Assembly: GCA_024640585.1 (NCBI GenBank)
Contig: JAHEEQ010000025.1
Location: forward strand, 1-5,553
Reading direction: 5' to 3'
DNA: 5,553 nucleotides
DNA from: Micrococcales bacterium
GTDB taxonomy: Bacteria > Actinomycetota > Actinomycetes > S36-B12 > UBA5976
In this document: piece after piece, positions 1-5,088 of the stretch
Layout: each line of letters opens with the position of its first letter
Numbering within the stretch: position 1 is the stretch's first letter
Notes under the pieces: generated by a model
The model's database searches: none
The model's input: only the letters and a program-made list of their open reading frames with translations
Told to the model about the DNA's origin: nothing
Position numbers and translations under genes: made by a program

Positions 1-201
1 AATCACAACATCTGGGTTTATCTGAATGCGTTCAAGCAGGCCAATGACCTTGTGGCTCAACGTGACGTGCGTCGTATTCCTGCTGAGTACTTGCAATGCT
101 TCGACCTGATCAAGCACTTGTTCGCCATCAAAGGCGACTGGTTTTCTGAGCTGGAGCAGCAAAAGGGCTTGCTTGACAAGCTGGCACCGCTCAGTCTCTG
201 A
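1..201 (+). CDS. C-terminal fragment of an unrecognised protein (5' end outside window)
   Basis: Frame 1 is open from the left edge for 66 codons and stops with TGA at 199-201. The visible tail starts NHNIWVYLNAFKQAN and ends GLLDKLAPLSL. It is mostly helical in character, with several Leu, Gln and charged residues, and shows no signal peptide, membrane segment or catalytic motif. I do not recognise the family. Codon use is unremarkable (CTG, GGC and CAG appear) and is less AT-rich than the nuclease gene at the right edge. A hairpin terminator begins 18 bp after the stop, so the transcript probably ends there. The open frame running to the edge and the well-placed terminator support a real gene; its role cannot be judged from 66 residues. 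Confidence 0.7.
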   Translation, partial: NHNIWVYLNAFKQANDLVAQRDVRRIPAEYLQCFDLIKHLFAIKGDWFSELEQQKGLLDKLAPLSL

Positions 202-219
202 TCGGTTCCAACCATCGAG

Positions 220-249
220 GCTAACTCTCATTTTGAGAGTTAGCTTTCT
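220..249 (+). terminator. Hairpin terminator after the left-edge gene
   Basis: GCTAACTCTCA (220-230) pairs perfectly with TGAGAGTTAGC (234-244) around a TTT loop, and TTTCT follows. This is an 11-bp stem with a short, weak U-tract, 18 bp after the stop of the upstream gene and before the ribosome-binding site of the next. It can equally be read as 9-bp inverted arms around a 7-bp centre (CATTTTG). A near-copy lies at 738-756 (see findings). Confidence 0.65.
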
Positions 250-276
250 AGAAATAAATTAATCAAGGAGAAATGA

Positions 277-759
277 ATGCTTTACAACTTAAGCGAGGAG
301 GCGTTGTTTCGCCAGCATCGCCGTTGTTTTGACAACAAGCGTTATGCCCTTTTAGGAAAAGGCTGCGGATGCTTTTACTGCTTGCGCCATTTTGATGTAA
401 GTGAAATTACGCATTGGTATGAGAGTGAAAAAGAAAAAACAGCATCTTGTCCGTATTGCAGTATCGACGCTGTGATCATCGAAACTGAAAACGAACATGT
501 TGAGCATGACTTGCTGTGTCAACTGAACATGCGTTTCTTTAATACTGCTCCAGTCGAATGGGGCAAGAAGCCTGTCATTTTTGATGACTTGATTTTGAGC
601 TTGAAAGTTAAGTATGAAAAAAGCCTTGCTGAACTTATCAGCTCGATTTGTAACGATGACTACAAACCTTACGGGCGTGATAAAACTCGTTTTTACACAA
701 AACCTTGGTCGAGTTCGAAAAGCTCACGTCTTTTCAAAACTCTGATTTTGAGAGTTTGA
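277..759 (+). CDS. Small Cys-rich (zinc-ribbon-like) cytoplasmic protein
   Basis: This 160-residue protein starts at ATG 277, preceded by AAGGAG (265-270) at good spacing; an ATG at 273 is out of frame. Two Cys pairs, C32-F-Y-C35 and C58-P-Y-C61, in the context GCGCFYC...SCPYC..D, look like a four-Cys zinc site. The first 90 or so residues resemble a short conserved 'cytoplasmic protein' family that I recall with a GCFYC...ALCPYCGIDSVIG pattern. The role of that family is unknown to me. Residues 95-160 look less conserved. The last codons (KTLILRV) are encoded by a repeat that also occurs upstream of the gene, so the native C-terminus may have been altered. No signal peptide or membrane segment is seen. 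The stop lies 4 bp from the stop of the convergent recombinase. The gene call is good and the family assignment moderate. Confidence 0.8.
   Translation: MLYNLSEEALFRQHRRCFDNKRYALLGKGCGCFYCLRHFDVSEITHWYESEKEKTASCPYCSIDAVIIETENEHVEHDLLCQLNMRFFNTAPVEWGKKPVIFDDLILSLKVKYEKSLAELISSICNDDYKPYGRDKTRFYTKPWSSSKSSRLFKTLILRV
734..759. repeat. Palindromic near-copy of the 220-244 hairpin, at the convergent gene ends
   Basis: TCAAAACTCT (734-743) pairs with AGAGTTTGA (751-759), with one unpaired A, around GATTTTG. The core AACTCTGATTTTGAGAGTT (738-756) matches 223-241 at 18 of 19 positions. It contains the last codons and the TGA stop of the + strand gene and lies just beyond the stop of the minus-strand recombinase. 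It may therefore be a bidirectional terminator, though neither strand has a convincing U-tract. The alternative reading is a recombination core site. Confidence 0.6.
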
Positions 760-763
760 ACAT

Positions 764-1333
764 TTAAATCAGTTCAACCGCATTGCGTTTCATCTCGTCA
801 TTCACGTCGATGTACTTCTGTGTGACAGCAATGCTGCGATGACCAGCGAGAGATGCAAGCACACGAACGCCGATGCCCTTGTTTGCGAGGTTGGTGATGA
901 AGCTGCGGCGCATGGAGTGTGAACTGGCTCCTGCAACACCAGCGTTTCTAAACAGCCAGAAGAAGTGCTGTGTCATTCCGCTTGCTGTGAATCGTTTGCG
1001 TCCAGCCGTAATAAACAAGGGATGAGCTAACTTGTTGAGTGGTTGACGCAGCTCGATGTAACTTGTAAGTTCGTCACGCAGCTTTTGAGGGATGAACACT
1101 GTGCGTGGTTGCCGCCCCTTCGTTTGTGCAGCTGACAAGCGAATTTCAGCTTTAACTGTTCCGTCCGCATTCACCACGTCGCCCAAGCTAAGGCTGGCGA
1201 TTTCACCGACACGCATCCCTGACCAGTAGCCAGTGAGCAGCATGACGCGATTGCGAAGTGCGAAGCTACGGGATGCGATGTACTCAAGAACTTGGTCAAG
1301 TTCTGCTGGGGTTAGTGTTTTTGCTTGTGCCAT
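764..1333 (-). CDS. Single-domain tyrosine recombinase (FimB/FimE-size)
   Basis: This 189-residue protein consists almost entirely of the catalytic domain of the tyrosine recombinase/integrase family. All expected residues are visible: R41 in SGMRVGEI, K72 in QTKGR, H139-S-M-R142, H165 in LAGHRS and the nucleophile Y174 in TQKYIDV. There is no N-terminal SAM-like core-binding domain or arm-binding domain. That makes it much shorter than XerC/XerD or phage integrases (about 300 residues or more) and close to the FimB/FimE invertases (about 200). The start is supported by AAAGGAC about 8 nt upstream on the minus strand. It is convergent with the Cys-rich gene. The complete catalytic set suggests activity: site-specific cleavage and rejoining of DNA through a 3'-phosphotyrosine link. 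The target sites are unknown; the 19-bp palindromes at 223-241 and 738-756 are candidates. A truncated phage integrase that lost its N-terminal domain is possible, but the good ribosome-binding site argues for a native short form. Confidence 0.9.
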   Translation of the reverse strand: MAQAKTLTPAELDQVLEYIASRSFALRNRVMLLTGYWSGMRVGEIASLSLGDVVNADGTVKAEIRLSAAQTKGRQPRTVFIPQKLRDELTSYIELRQPLNKLAHPLFITAGRKRFTASGMTQHFFWLFRNAGVAGASSHSMRRSFITNLANKGIGVRVLASLAGHRSIAVTQKYIDVNDEMKRNAVELI

Positions 1334-1682
1334 GTGTTGTGTCCTTTAGATAAATAAAAACGCACGAGCAAGTGTGCTTTCTTTAGAAAAATGACGCGAC
1401 CGAAACCCGATGCAATGACGGGTTGAAAAATCTTCAATGAAATCAACGCGATTAAGAAAAGTGTGTTTTTATTAAGTGCTTGTATTTAGCTGCATCTCAA
1501 GTGGTCTGTGGGACAAAAGCGACAACGCTGCTGCGATTGCTTAAAGCAACGTAGCAGCGTTTTTCTTGCTCCCGCCATGTGCGTGCTGCTTTTTGTAGAT
1601 CGTTGCTTGTAGGGCTGATTTGAGGTGCTGCTGCTCGCTCTAGCTGGTCGCTTTTTTGTGCAGCAGAAAACAAACTGTCCGC
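1334..1682. other. 349-bp gene-free interval upstream of the recombinase
   Basis: No credible protein gene was found here. Besides the strong hairpin at 1524-1565 it holds several weaker inverted repeats. AACCCG/CGGGTT lies at 1404-1409 and 1419-1424. GCAC/GTGC lies at 1362-1365 and 1374-1377; read on the minus strand it is followed by GTTTTTATTT, like a weak terminator. CTGCTGC/GCAGCAG lies at 1628-1634 and 1660-1666, just before the DUF6876-like start. The recombinase promoter and the promoter of the 1683 gene must lie in this interval or further upstream, but no -35/-10 pair is convincing. Two tiny + strand frames (ATG at 1391 and 1437, 11-12 codons) have no ribosome-binding site. Confidence 0.5.
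1524..1565 (+). terminator. Strong rho-independent terminator-like hairpin
   Basis: AACGCTGCT (1524-1532) pairs with AGCAGCGTT (1553-1561), and the inner TTGCTT (1537-1542) pairs with AAGCAA (1544-1549). One mismatch and one bulge separate the two segments, and the apical loop is very small, so the innermost pairs may not form. The right arm runs into TTTTC, giving a + strand U-tract; the minus strand has none of similar quality. No + strand protein gene lies upstream within the window, because the nearest gene to the left is on the minus strand. The hairpin therefore either ends an untranslated + strand transcript or shields the downstream gene from read-through. Confidence 0.65.
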
Positions 1683-2039
1683 ATGAAACAGTCTGACCCT
1701 AAGCAGCTCGGTTTTTTTACGGGCACAACTGCATACCATCGCCTTGCCCCGCATGTCGTACTAACTGACGGAGCAAAGTTTCTTGCAGAGAACGCCGAAG
1801 CGTTTTGGCTCGTGGATGCAATTGCAAGCTACTTGCCCGCTCTAACAAATCGTGAACACTTCGTGGCTGCATCACTTGCTGTCAAGAACCAAACGGCTTT
1901 GTTGCTGTTGACAGATGGCAATTACAGAGAGCTCGCTATTCAACGCATCACATACACAGACTTCCCGATTCCAGACATCACGTTATTTGCTTGCTGGTCA
2001 GGTGACCATTGGGTGCTGATGTTGCCAAGTGAGTACTAA
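1683..2039 (+). CDS. DUF6876-like small protein
   Basis: From ATG 1683 the protein has 118 residues. It matches my recollection of DUF6876: FFTGTTAYHR near the N-terminus, LTDGAKFLAENAEAFWLVDAIASY in the middle (residues 27-50), TDFPIPDITL (92-101) and the terminal LPSEY. The length is typical of the family. The function is unknown; members are small soluble proteins that I associate with plasmids and integrative elements. An in-frame TTG at 1656 would add nine residues, but the family N-terminus fits the ATG better. No clear Shine-Dalgarno sequence precedes either start, so translation may be weak or depend on the upstream structure. The gene stands alone between hairpins: 1524-1565 upstream and AATTGAT/ATCAATT (2044-2063, then TTGAGTTTT) just after the stop. 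A divergent relative is encoded at 2991-3413. Confidence 0.8.
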   Translation: MKQSDPKQLGFFTGTTAYHRLAPHVVLTDGAKFLAENAEAFWLVDAIASYLPALTNREHFVAASLAVKNQTALLLLTDGNYRELAIQRITYTDFPIPDITLFACWSGDHWVLMLPSEY

Positions 2040-2125
2040 TCCGAATTGATCGTGATATCAATTTGAGTTTTCGTTTCGTGGCATGCCATATGTCAAAGTT
2101 AGGTGCATAGCTAACAAAACTTATG

Positions 2126-2144
2126 AAGTGAGCTTTGCTCACTT
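2126..2144. repeat. Perfect hairpin AAGTGAGC-TTT-GCTCACTT
   Basis: An 8-bp perfect stem with a 3-nt loop. No U-tract follows on the + strand (GTGCAAAAC). It lies 5 bp before the next, longer inverted repeat, so the two could form a tandem stem-loop structure. Confidence 0.7.
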
Positions 2145-2149
2145 GTGCA

Positions 2150-2187
2150 AAACAAAACACATATCGCTTTCGCTCTGTGTTTTGTTT
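2150..2187. repeat. 12-bp perfect inverted repeat
   Basis: AAACAAAACACA (2150-2161) and TGTGTTTTGTTT (2176-2187) are exact reverse complements around a 14-nt loop. On the + strand the right arm is T-rich and continues into CTTAC. It could act as an A/T-rich terminator on the + strand, although the stem is mostly A-T pairs and there is no classical GC stem. Confidence 0.7.
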
Positions 2188-2218
2188 CTTACTTGTTGAT
2201 TTGAAGTAGTAGAAGTCG

Positions 2219-2235
2219 AACGCAACGCTTGCGTT
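2219..2235. repeat. Hairpin AACGCAA-CGC-TTGCGTT
   Basis: A 7-bp perfect stem with a 3-nt loop. An alternative register, CAACGC-TT-GCGTTG, is possible. No U-tract follows. Confidence 0.65.
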
Positions 2236-2280
2236 GTGTGAGATGTATTGGGTTCATTTAGATAGATTCGAATGGTCATG

Positions 2281-2321
2281 CGACGGCTATACGCTGGTTG
2301 AACCAAAACGCATAACCGTCG
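2281..2321. repeat. Long imperfect inverted repeat with nested hairpin
   Basis: CGACGG (2281-2286), TAT (2288-2290) and CG (2292-2293) pair with CG (2309-2310), ATA (2312-2314) and CCGTCG (2316-2321), with two single mismatches. An inner GGTT/AACC can form within the loop. The mismatched stem resembles a folded RNA or a recombination site more than a simple terminator, though TCGTGTTTC follows on the + strand. Confidence 0.6.
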
Positions 2322-2442
2322 TCGTGTTTCATTTGAGTGAGTTCTCACGTGCCACACGATTGCAAAGAGAGTTCATGGGAAGACTGATGTATTGAAACTT
2401 CCAAACAGCATTAAGCTGATACTCTGCGGCTTCTCCCTATAC

Positions 2443-2469
2443 GCTACGCAACTTTGCAACATTCGTAGC
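2443..2469. repeat. Inverted repeat GCTACG...CGTAGC
   Basis: GCTACG (2443-2448) pairs with CGTAGC (2464-2469). The stem can extend inward by AA/TT across one c-a mismatch. No U-tract follows on either strand. Confidence 0.5.
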
Positions 2470-2557
2470 AGGACCAGTCTCATTAGCCGTCATATTCCAA
2501 ACTGGGTTTGTACACTTTGATATAGCAGTTGTTATTCTGCTGATTGATTTGAAATTT

Positions 2558-2896
2558 TTAGATTTTTTCTTTGGTCATTTCTTGTTTTTTTAGTTTTCGA
2601 TATTGCTGAAATAGTTTTCGATTGATATTTGTGTTGATGTTCATAACGCAGTAGCAAAATGCATCAGTGATTCGCTCACGTTCACGTTTAGTGTCACATG
2701 TCTTTTGAAAATCTGTAAGTGAGTGAAGTTGACTTTTAGATAGTAAATCGCGATGCTGTGACAGTAACGTATGCGCCATTGTTTGCGCCCTCACAACATT
2801 AAGTTTTGCAGTGTTGAATGTTTTGTCATTCAGTCCAATGTCACGTAACCAATCTGCAGTTAGTGCATCATCTTTCAAGTTTTTGAATTTGTTCAT
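2558..2896 (-). CDS. Hypothetical small basic protein
   Basis: From ATG at 2896 this encodes 112 residues, from MNKFKNLKDDALTADWLRDI to KLKKQEMTKEKI. It is helical in character and strongly basic toward the end (RKLFQQYRKLKKQ), with a Lys/Arg cluster around residues 70-75 (KRERER). A helix-turn-helix could lie around residues 10-30 (ALTADWLRDIGLNDKTFN), but this is only a guess. I do not recognise a family. An in-frame ATG at 2959 would add 21 residues and place the 2899-2936 inverted repeat inside the gene; it has no usefully spaced ribosome-binding site, so the shorter form is preferred, though its own site is also weak. It is transcribed away from the gene starting at 2991, so a DNA-binding or regulatory role is possible but unproven. 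The reading frame is AT-rich. Confidence 0.6.
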   Translation of the reverse strand: MNKFKNLKDDALTADWLRDIGLNDKTFNTAKLNVVRAQTMAHTLLSQHRDLLSKSQLHSLTDFQKTCDTKRERERITDAFCYCVMNINTNINRKLFQQYRKLKKQEMTKEKI

Positions 2897-2898
2897 AC

Positions 2899-2936
2899 AA
2901 ATATTTATCTCGCACCAAACAAAACCGTAAATATTT
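2899..2936. promoter_or_regulatory. Candidate operator: AAATATTTA/TAAATATTT inverted repeat
   Basis: AAATATTTA (2899-2907) and TAAATATTT (2928-2936) are perfect 9-bp inverted repeats with a 20-bp spacer, about 29 bp centre to centre, close to three helical turns. Each arm is itself close to palindromic (AAATATTT). The pair sits in the 94-bp gap between divergent starts at 2896 and 2991, where a shared operator would be expected. A TTATCT/TAAATA pair with 17-bp spacing (2905-2933) could be a weak + strand promoter overlapping it. AT-rich repeats arise easily by chance, so confidence is limited. Confidence 0.4.
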
Positions 2937-2990
2937 CTACCAAACTTAGGCTTGTGCATCCTGCTAGCTAAATACGCTAAAGGGAATTCA

Positions 2991-3413
2991 ATGCGTTACA
3001 CAGAAATAAAAACCGCACATGCAGCACTAGAGGGAAGAAGTTGGACTGCGGCTGATGACACCAAGTTACTTAAGTTACAAATCGACAAGGCGGACAACAT
3101 ACGCGGCCTGTTTCCGTATGCACAAAACATCCATCTAACCAACGCGGTCAAGCTGATAGCGATGCGACCAGACTGCAAATGGTTCTTCGATTTCTTAACG
3201 ACCCAGCTGCATTATTTGGGTGCAAACGGCGTTAAAGGTTTGTGCTTCTACGTCAACAAGCACGAAGATCAGTTGCAAATTTGGGCACGTGAAGATGTGG
3301 GCAAGAGCCATATCTACCCCAATAAATTGGCAGTCGATTTCCCTTTAGATTTCGTCACGCTACGTGCTGTGCGTGAGGGAAACTTTTGGCATGTGTCCCT
3401 GCGTCAAACGTAA
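2991..3413 (+). CDS. Divergent DUF6876-like protein
   Basis: This 140-residue protein starts at ATG 2991 after AAAGGGA with good spacing; an upstream in-frame TTG (2952) is not needed. By eye it aligns with the DUF6876-like protein encoded at 1683-2039. Residues 49-67 (LTNAVKLIA...KWFFD) match LTDGAKFLA...FWLVD without gaps, sharing LT, K, A, W and D. Residues 116-135 (DFPLDFVTLRAVREGNFWHV) match DFPIPDITLFACWSGDHWVL, sharing DFP, TL and W at equal spacing. It lacks the terminal PSEY and carries an extra N-terminal segment of about 22 residues. The function is unknown. It is a small soluble protein with no signal peptide. It is divergent from the basic protein to its left and followed by a weak hairpin and the DUF6641-like gene. 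Confidence 0.75.
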   Translation: MRYTEIKTAHAALEGRSWTAADDTKLLKLQIDKADNIRGLFPYAQNIHLTNAVKLIAMRPDCKWFFDFLTTQLHYLGANGVKGLCFYVNKHEDQLQIWAREDVGKSHIYPNKLAVDFPLDFVTLRAVREGNFWHVSLRQT

Positions 3414-3440
3414 ACACTGCAACCGTCAGCTTATCCAATG

Positions 3441-3463
3441 ACCCGCCAATCTTGCGGGTTTCA
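3441..3463 (+). terminator. Short hairpin after the 2991 gene
   Basis: ACCCGC (3441-3446) pairs with GCGGGT (3454-3459) around a 7-nt loop, followed by TTC, 27 bp after the stop codon. The stem is GC-rich but only 6 bp and the U-tract is very short, so it may be a weak or partial terminator. Confidence 0.4.
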
Positions 3464-3531
3464 GGTCGCCCAAGCCTATTGTTCGATCACATACTTGCCC
3501 GTGCTTTATCAACATTTGAAAGGGAAAGCAC

Positions 3532-3969
3532 ATGGCAACACTCGCATCACTCAAGCTGTCAGCAGTACAAAAAGCGACCTCTGTTACTGGCGCACAAGTT
3601 CGCCGCACCAAAATGCTCAAAGCACTTGGCGAACAAATTGCAATCGCAAAAGCAATGCAAGCTGGCGCACCCCCTGTTATCACTAAGCTGCGTAGCGTTA
3701 CAACTGAAACAGGCGAACGCAAACTGGTCGAATCCAACAAACGTGTGAAGCAGTGGTGGTTTGCTACTGACAACGGCAAGCTGGCAATCAACTTGCGTTA
3801 TGGCGCACGCATGTTGGAACTTGCCAAGGGCAAGTTTGCAATCGAAGTTACAAGCGAAAAAGAGCTTGTACCAACTCTTGAAGCACTCAAGACCATTGCA
3901 GCAGCTGGTGAGTTGGATGCGGCGATCGAGACTGCGTCCATCAAACTCCGCGAAGGTTTTGGCAAGTAA
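3532..3969 (+). CDS. DUF6641-like protein
   Basis: This 145-residue protein matches my recollection of DUF6641. It begins MATLASLKLSAVQKAT. Next comes a helical basic stretch (AQVRRTKMLKALGEQIAIAKAM, about residues 21-42). The hallmark KRVKQWWFATDNGKL follows at 70-84, then INLRYGARMLELAKGK (86-101) and an Ala-rich helical tail ending SIKLREGFGK. Length and ends look complete. The start at ATG 3532 has AAAGGGAAAG just upstream. The function of the family is unknown; I associate it with proteobacterial plasmids and integrative elements, where it tends to keep company with other small DUF genes. It is soluble and rich in Lys, Ala and Glu. GC content is a little higher than that of its AT-rich neighbours. 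A terminator-like hairpin follows 14 bp after the stop. Confidence 0.8.
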   Translation: MATLASLKLSAVQKATSVTGAQVRRTKMLKALGEQIAIAKAMQAGAPPVITKLRSVTTETGERKLVESNKRVKQWWFATDNGKLAINLRYGARMLELAKGKFAIEVTSEKELVPTLEALKTIAAAGELDAAIETASIKLREGFGK

Positions 3970-3983
3970 GTTGACTTGGACCA

Positions 3984-4012
3984 TGCACTCAGCAATTGCT
4001 GGGTGCAGCTTT
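3984..4012 (+). terminator. Terminator-like hairpin after the DUF6641-like gene
   Basis: TGCACTCAGC (3984-3993) pairs with GCTGGGTGCA (3998-4007), a 10-bp stem with one G-U wobble and an AATT loop. GCTTTGC follows. The stem is good but the U-tract is weak. It separates the gene from the integrase, so the integrase probably has its own promoter or depends on read-through. Confidence 0.55.
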
Positions 4013-4027
4013 GCATTCAGTAACAGT

Positions 4028-4048
4028 AGAGTCTTTTTTTGAGAGTCT
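4028..4048. repeat. AGAGTCT direct repeat with T-run at the integrase start
   Basis: AGAGTCT occurs at 4028-4034 and 4042-4048 (14-bp period) around a T7 run (4034-4040), ending exactly before the integrase ATG. GAGAG (4041-4045) may serve as the ribosome-binding site. The segment TTTTGAGAGT (4037-4046) is identical to the right half of the two palindromic repeats at 231-240 and 746-755. Confidence 0.55.
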
Positions 4049-5077
4049 ATGACCTACGAGATACAAACATCCCCAAGCACCTTCATCGCAACACGATTGC
4101 GCCGTCGCGTTGCAATCAACGGTATTGAGTTTGATGAAGCCTTTATTGCTGACTTGATTTCAAAGCACATGCGTGATTCAAATCGCACTAGTCGCCCGAC
4201 GATAACTACAGCGTTTGAGATTTACATGCATGAAAGTAAGTCCGCACACAGGCGTAAGTTTCGTGAGAACGCCAATCTGTACTTCAACTATTTCTATCAG
4301 TTGTTTGGTGACATACCTCTTGATGAGTTGAAGCACCATCACATCACACAGTACAGAGACCATCACTTAGCGAGGGGATTACGTCCATCTAGTATTCGTA
4401 AACACAACAACACCCTGAATGCCATTCTTAACATGGCCTTCAAACACTTGGACATCGATCGCTTAAGTCCGTTTCGTTCATTACGCATTAAAGGGGAGTG
4501 GGAGGATGTACGTCCCATTCCGCTAATTACTCAAAACATGCTCTACCAAGTCAAGGAACGCATGCTTGAGCGTGATGCACCCTACAGATGGATTGGATTG
4601 ATACAGCTGAATACTGGAATGCGTGTGAGTGAACCATCCTTAGCCAGACTTGATGACTTGGTGTTGGATCATGACATCCCTCATTTATGGGTTCGCAAGA
4701 ATGCACTTACTGACCGTAAAACAAAAACTAGCATTCGGGCTGTGCCGCTTGTCGGTGTTTCTCTTGTCGCTGCGAAAAAGCTCCATGCCTATGCAAAGTC
4801 ACGTAACAGCGAATGGCTTGCGCCGAACTATGCAAGGGATAACGGCAACACAAGCTGTTCTGCCATCATCAATAAAACACTGAGTGACTTGAACTTTCGC
4901 AGCCACATGTTCCGTCATGCATTCATCGACAGGCTGAAGGCTTGCAATGACATTCCCACCCGCGTTGCTGAGAGCATCACGGGACATTCGCGGGGTGGCT
5001 CAGAGTTTGATACTTACGGCAGTGTTGGCTACACACTTGAGCAGAAGCTGGAAATAATTAAGCGGGTTGAAATTTGA
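4049..5077 (+). CDS. Phage-type tyrosine recombinase (integrase)
   Basis: This 342-residue protein has the standard two-part layout. A helical SAM-like core-binding domain covers about residues 48-145 (TITTAFEIYM...LNAILNMAFKHL). The catalytic domain covers about 155-335. The active-site set is complete: R192 in NTGMRVSE, a Lys in DRKTKTSIRAVPL (most likely K226), H286-M-F-R289, H313 in ITGHS and the nucleophile Y323 in FDTYG. An N-terminal segment (about 1-47, LRRRVAINGIEFDE) may bind arm-type sites. It would catalyse integration and excision of the surrounding element between att sites, which I could not locate with confidence. It follows the DUF6641-like gene by 79 bp, beyond a hairpin, and is convergent with the nuclease gene. 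It is intact and probably functional. It is distinct from the short recombinase at 764-1333: sequence outside the catalytic motifs is unlike it. Confidence 0.93.
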   Translation: MTYEIQTSPSTFIATRLRRRVAINGIEFDEAFIADLISKHMRDSNRTSRPTITTAFEIYMHESKSAHRRKFRENANLYFNYFYQLFGDIPLDELKHHHITQYRDHHLARGLRPSSIRKHNNTLNAILNMAFKHLDIDRLSPFRSLRIKGEWEDVRPIPLITQNMLYQVKERMLERDAPYRWIGLIQLNTGMRVSEPSLARLDDLVLDHDIPHLWVRKNALTDRKTKTSIRAVPLVGVSLVAAKKLHAYAKSRNSEWLAPNYARDNGNTSCSAIINKTLSDLNFRSHMFRHAFIDRLKACNDIPTRVAESITGHSRGGSEFDTYGSVGYTLEQKLEIIKRVEI

Positions 5078-5088
5078 TCGATTCCTAT

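Larger units (their letters stand above)
2040..2557. other. 518-bp gene-free region dense in inverted repeats
   Basis: No frame has a credible start, ribosome-binding site or protein-like composition. The region holds a run of stem-loops: AATTGAT/ATCAATT (2044-2063), the palindrome TGGCATGCCA (2079-2088), GTTAG/CTAAC (2098-2115), and those at 2126-2144, 2150-2187, 2219-2235, 2281-2321 and 2443-2469, several of them entered separately below. Spacing is roughly 30-50 bp over the first 300 bp. Some may be terminators for the flanking genes. The number is more than that role needs and suggests a structured RNA, a replication or transfer site, or a recombination region. None of these can be confirmed by reading alone. 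Confidence 0.5.

Noticed and set aside
1656..1682. TTG start for the DUF6876-like gene
   Set aside because: The ATG at 1683 fits the family's N-terminus better, and the TTG lacks a ribosome-binding site.
1497..1754. 85-codon minus-strand open frame
   Set aside because: It runs through the strong hairpin and overlaps the DUF6876-like gene, has no ribosome-binding site and shows no protein-family features.
2040..2330. Integron attC sites among the hairpins
   Set aside because: GTTAGGT at 2098 fits the GTTRRRY core, but no matching RYYYAAC partner lies at a suitable distance, and no integron integrase or cassette pattern is present.
1978..2357. Two short overlapping minus-strand frames (1978-2160, 2139-2357)
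   Set aside because: They translate through hairpins and the end of the DUF6876-like gene, with low-complexity composition and no ribosome-binding sites.
2340..2559. Minus-strand frame of about 73 codons interrupted by one TAG, with stretches such as NPVWNMTANETG and EYQLNAVWKFQ
   Set aside because: The residue mix is protein-like and could be a decayed gene, but I recognise no family, there is no clear start, and an open run with one stop of this length can arise by chance. A translated search of this segment would settle it.
3386..4016. Several long open frames on both strands over the DUF6641-like gene
   Set aside because: They are out-of-frame shadows of the gene at 3532-3969, which has a good ribosome-binding site and family motifs.
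4178..4987. Minor open frames inside the integrase gene
   Set aside because: They are shadows of an intact integrase with complete catalytic motifs.
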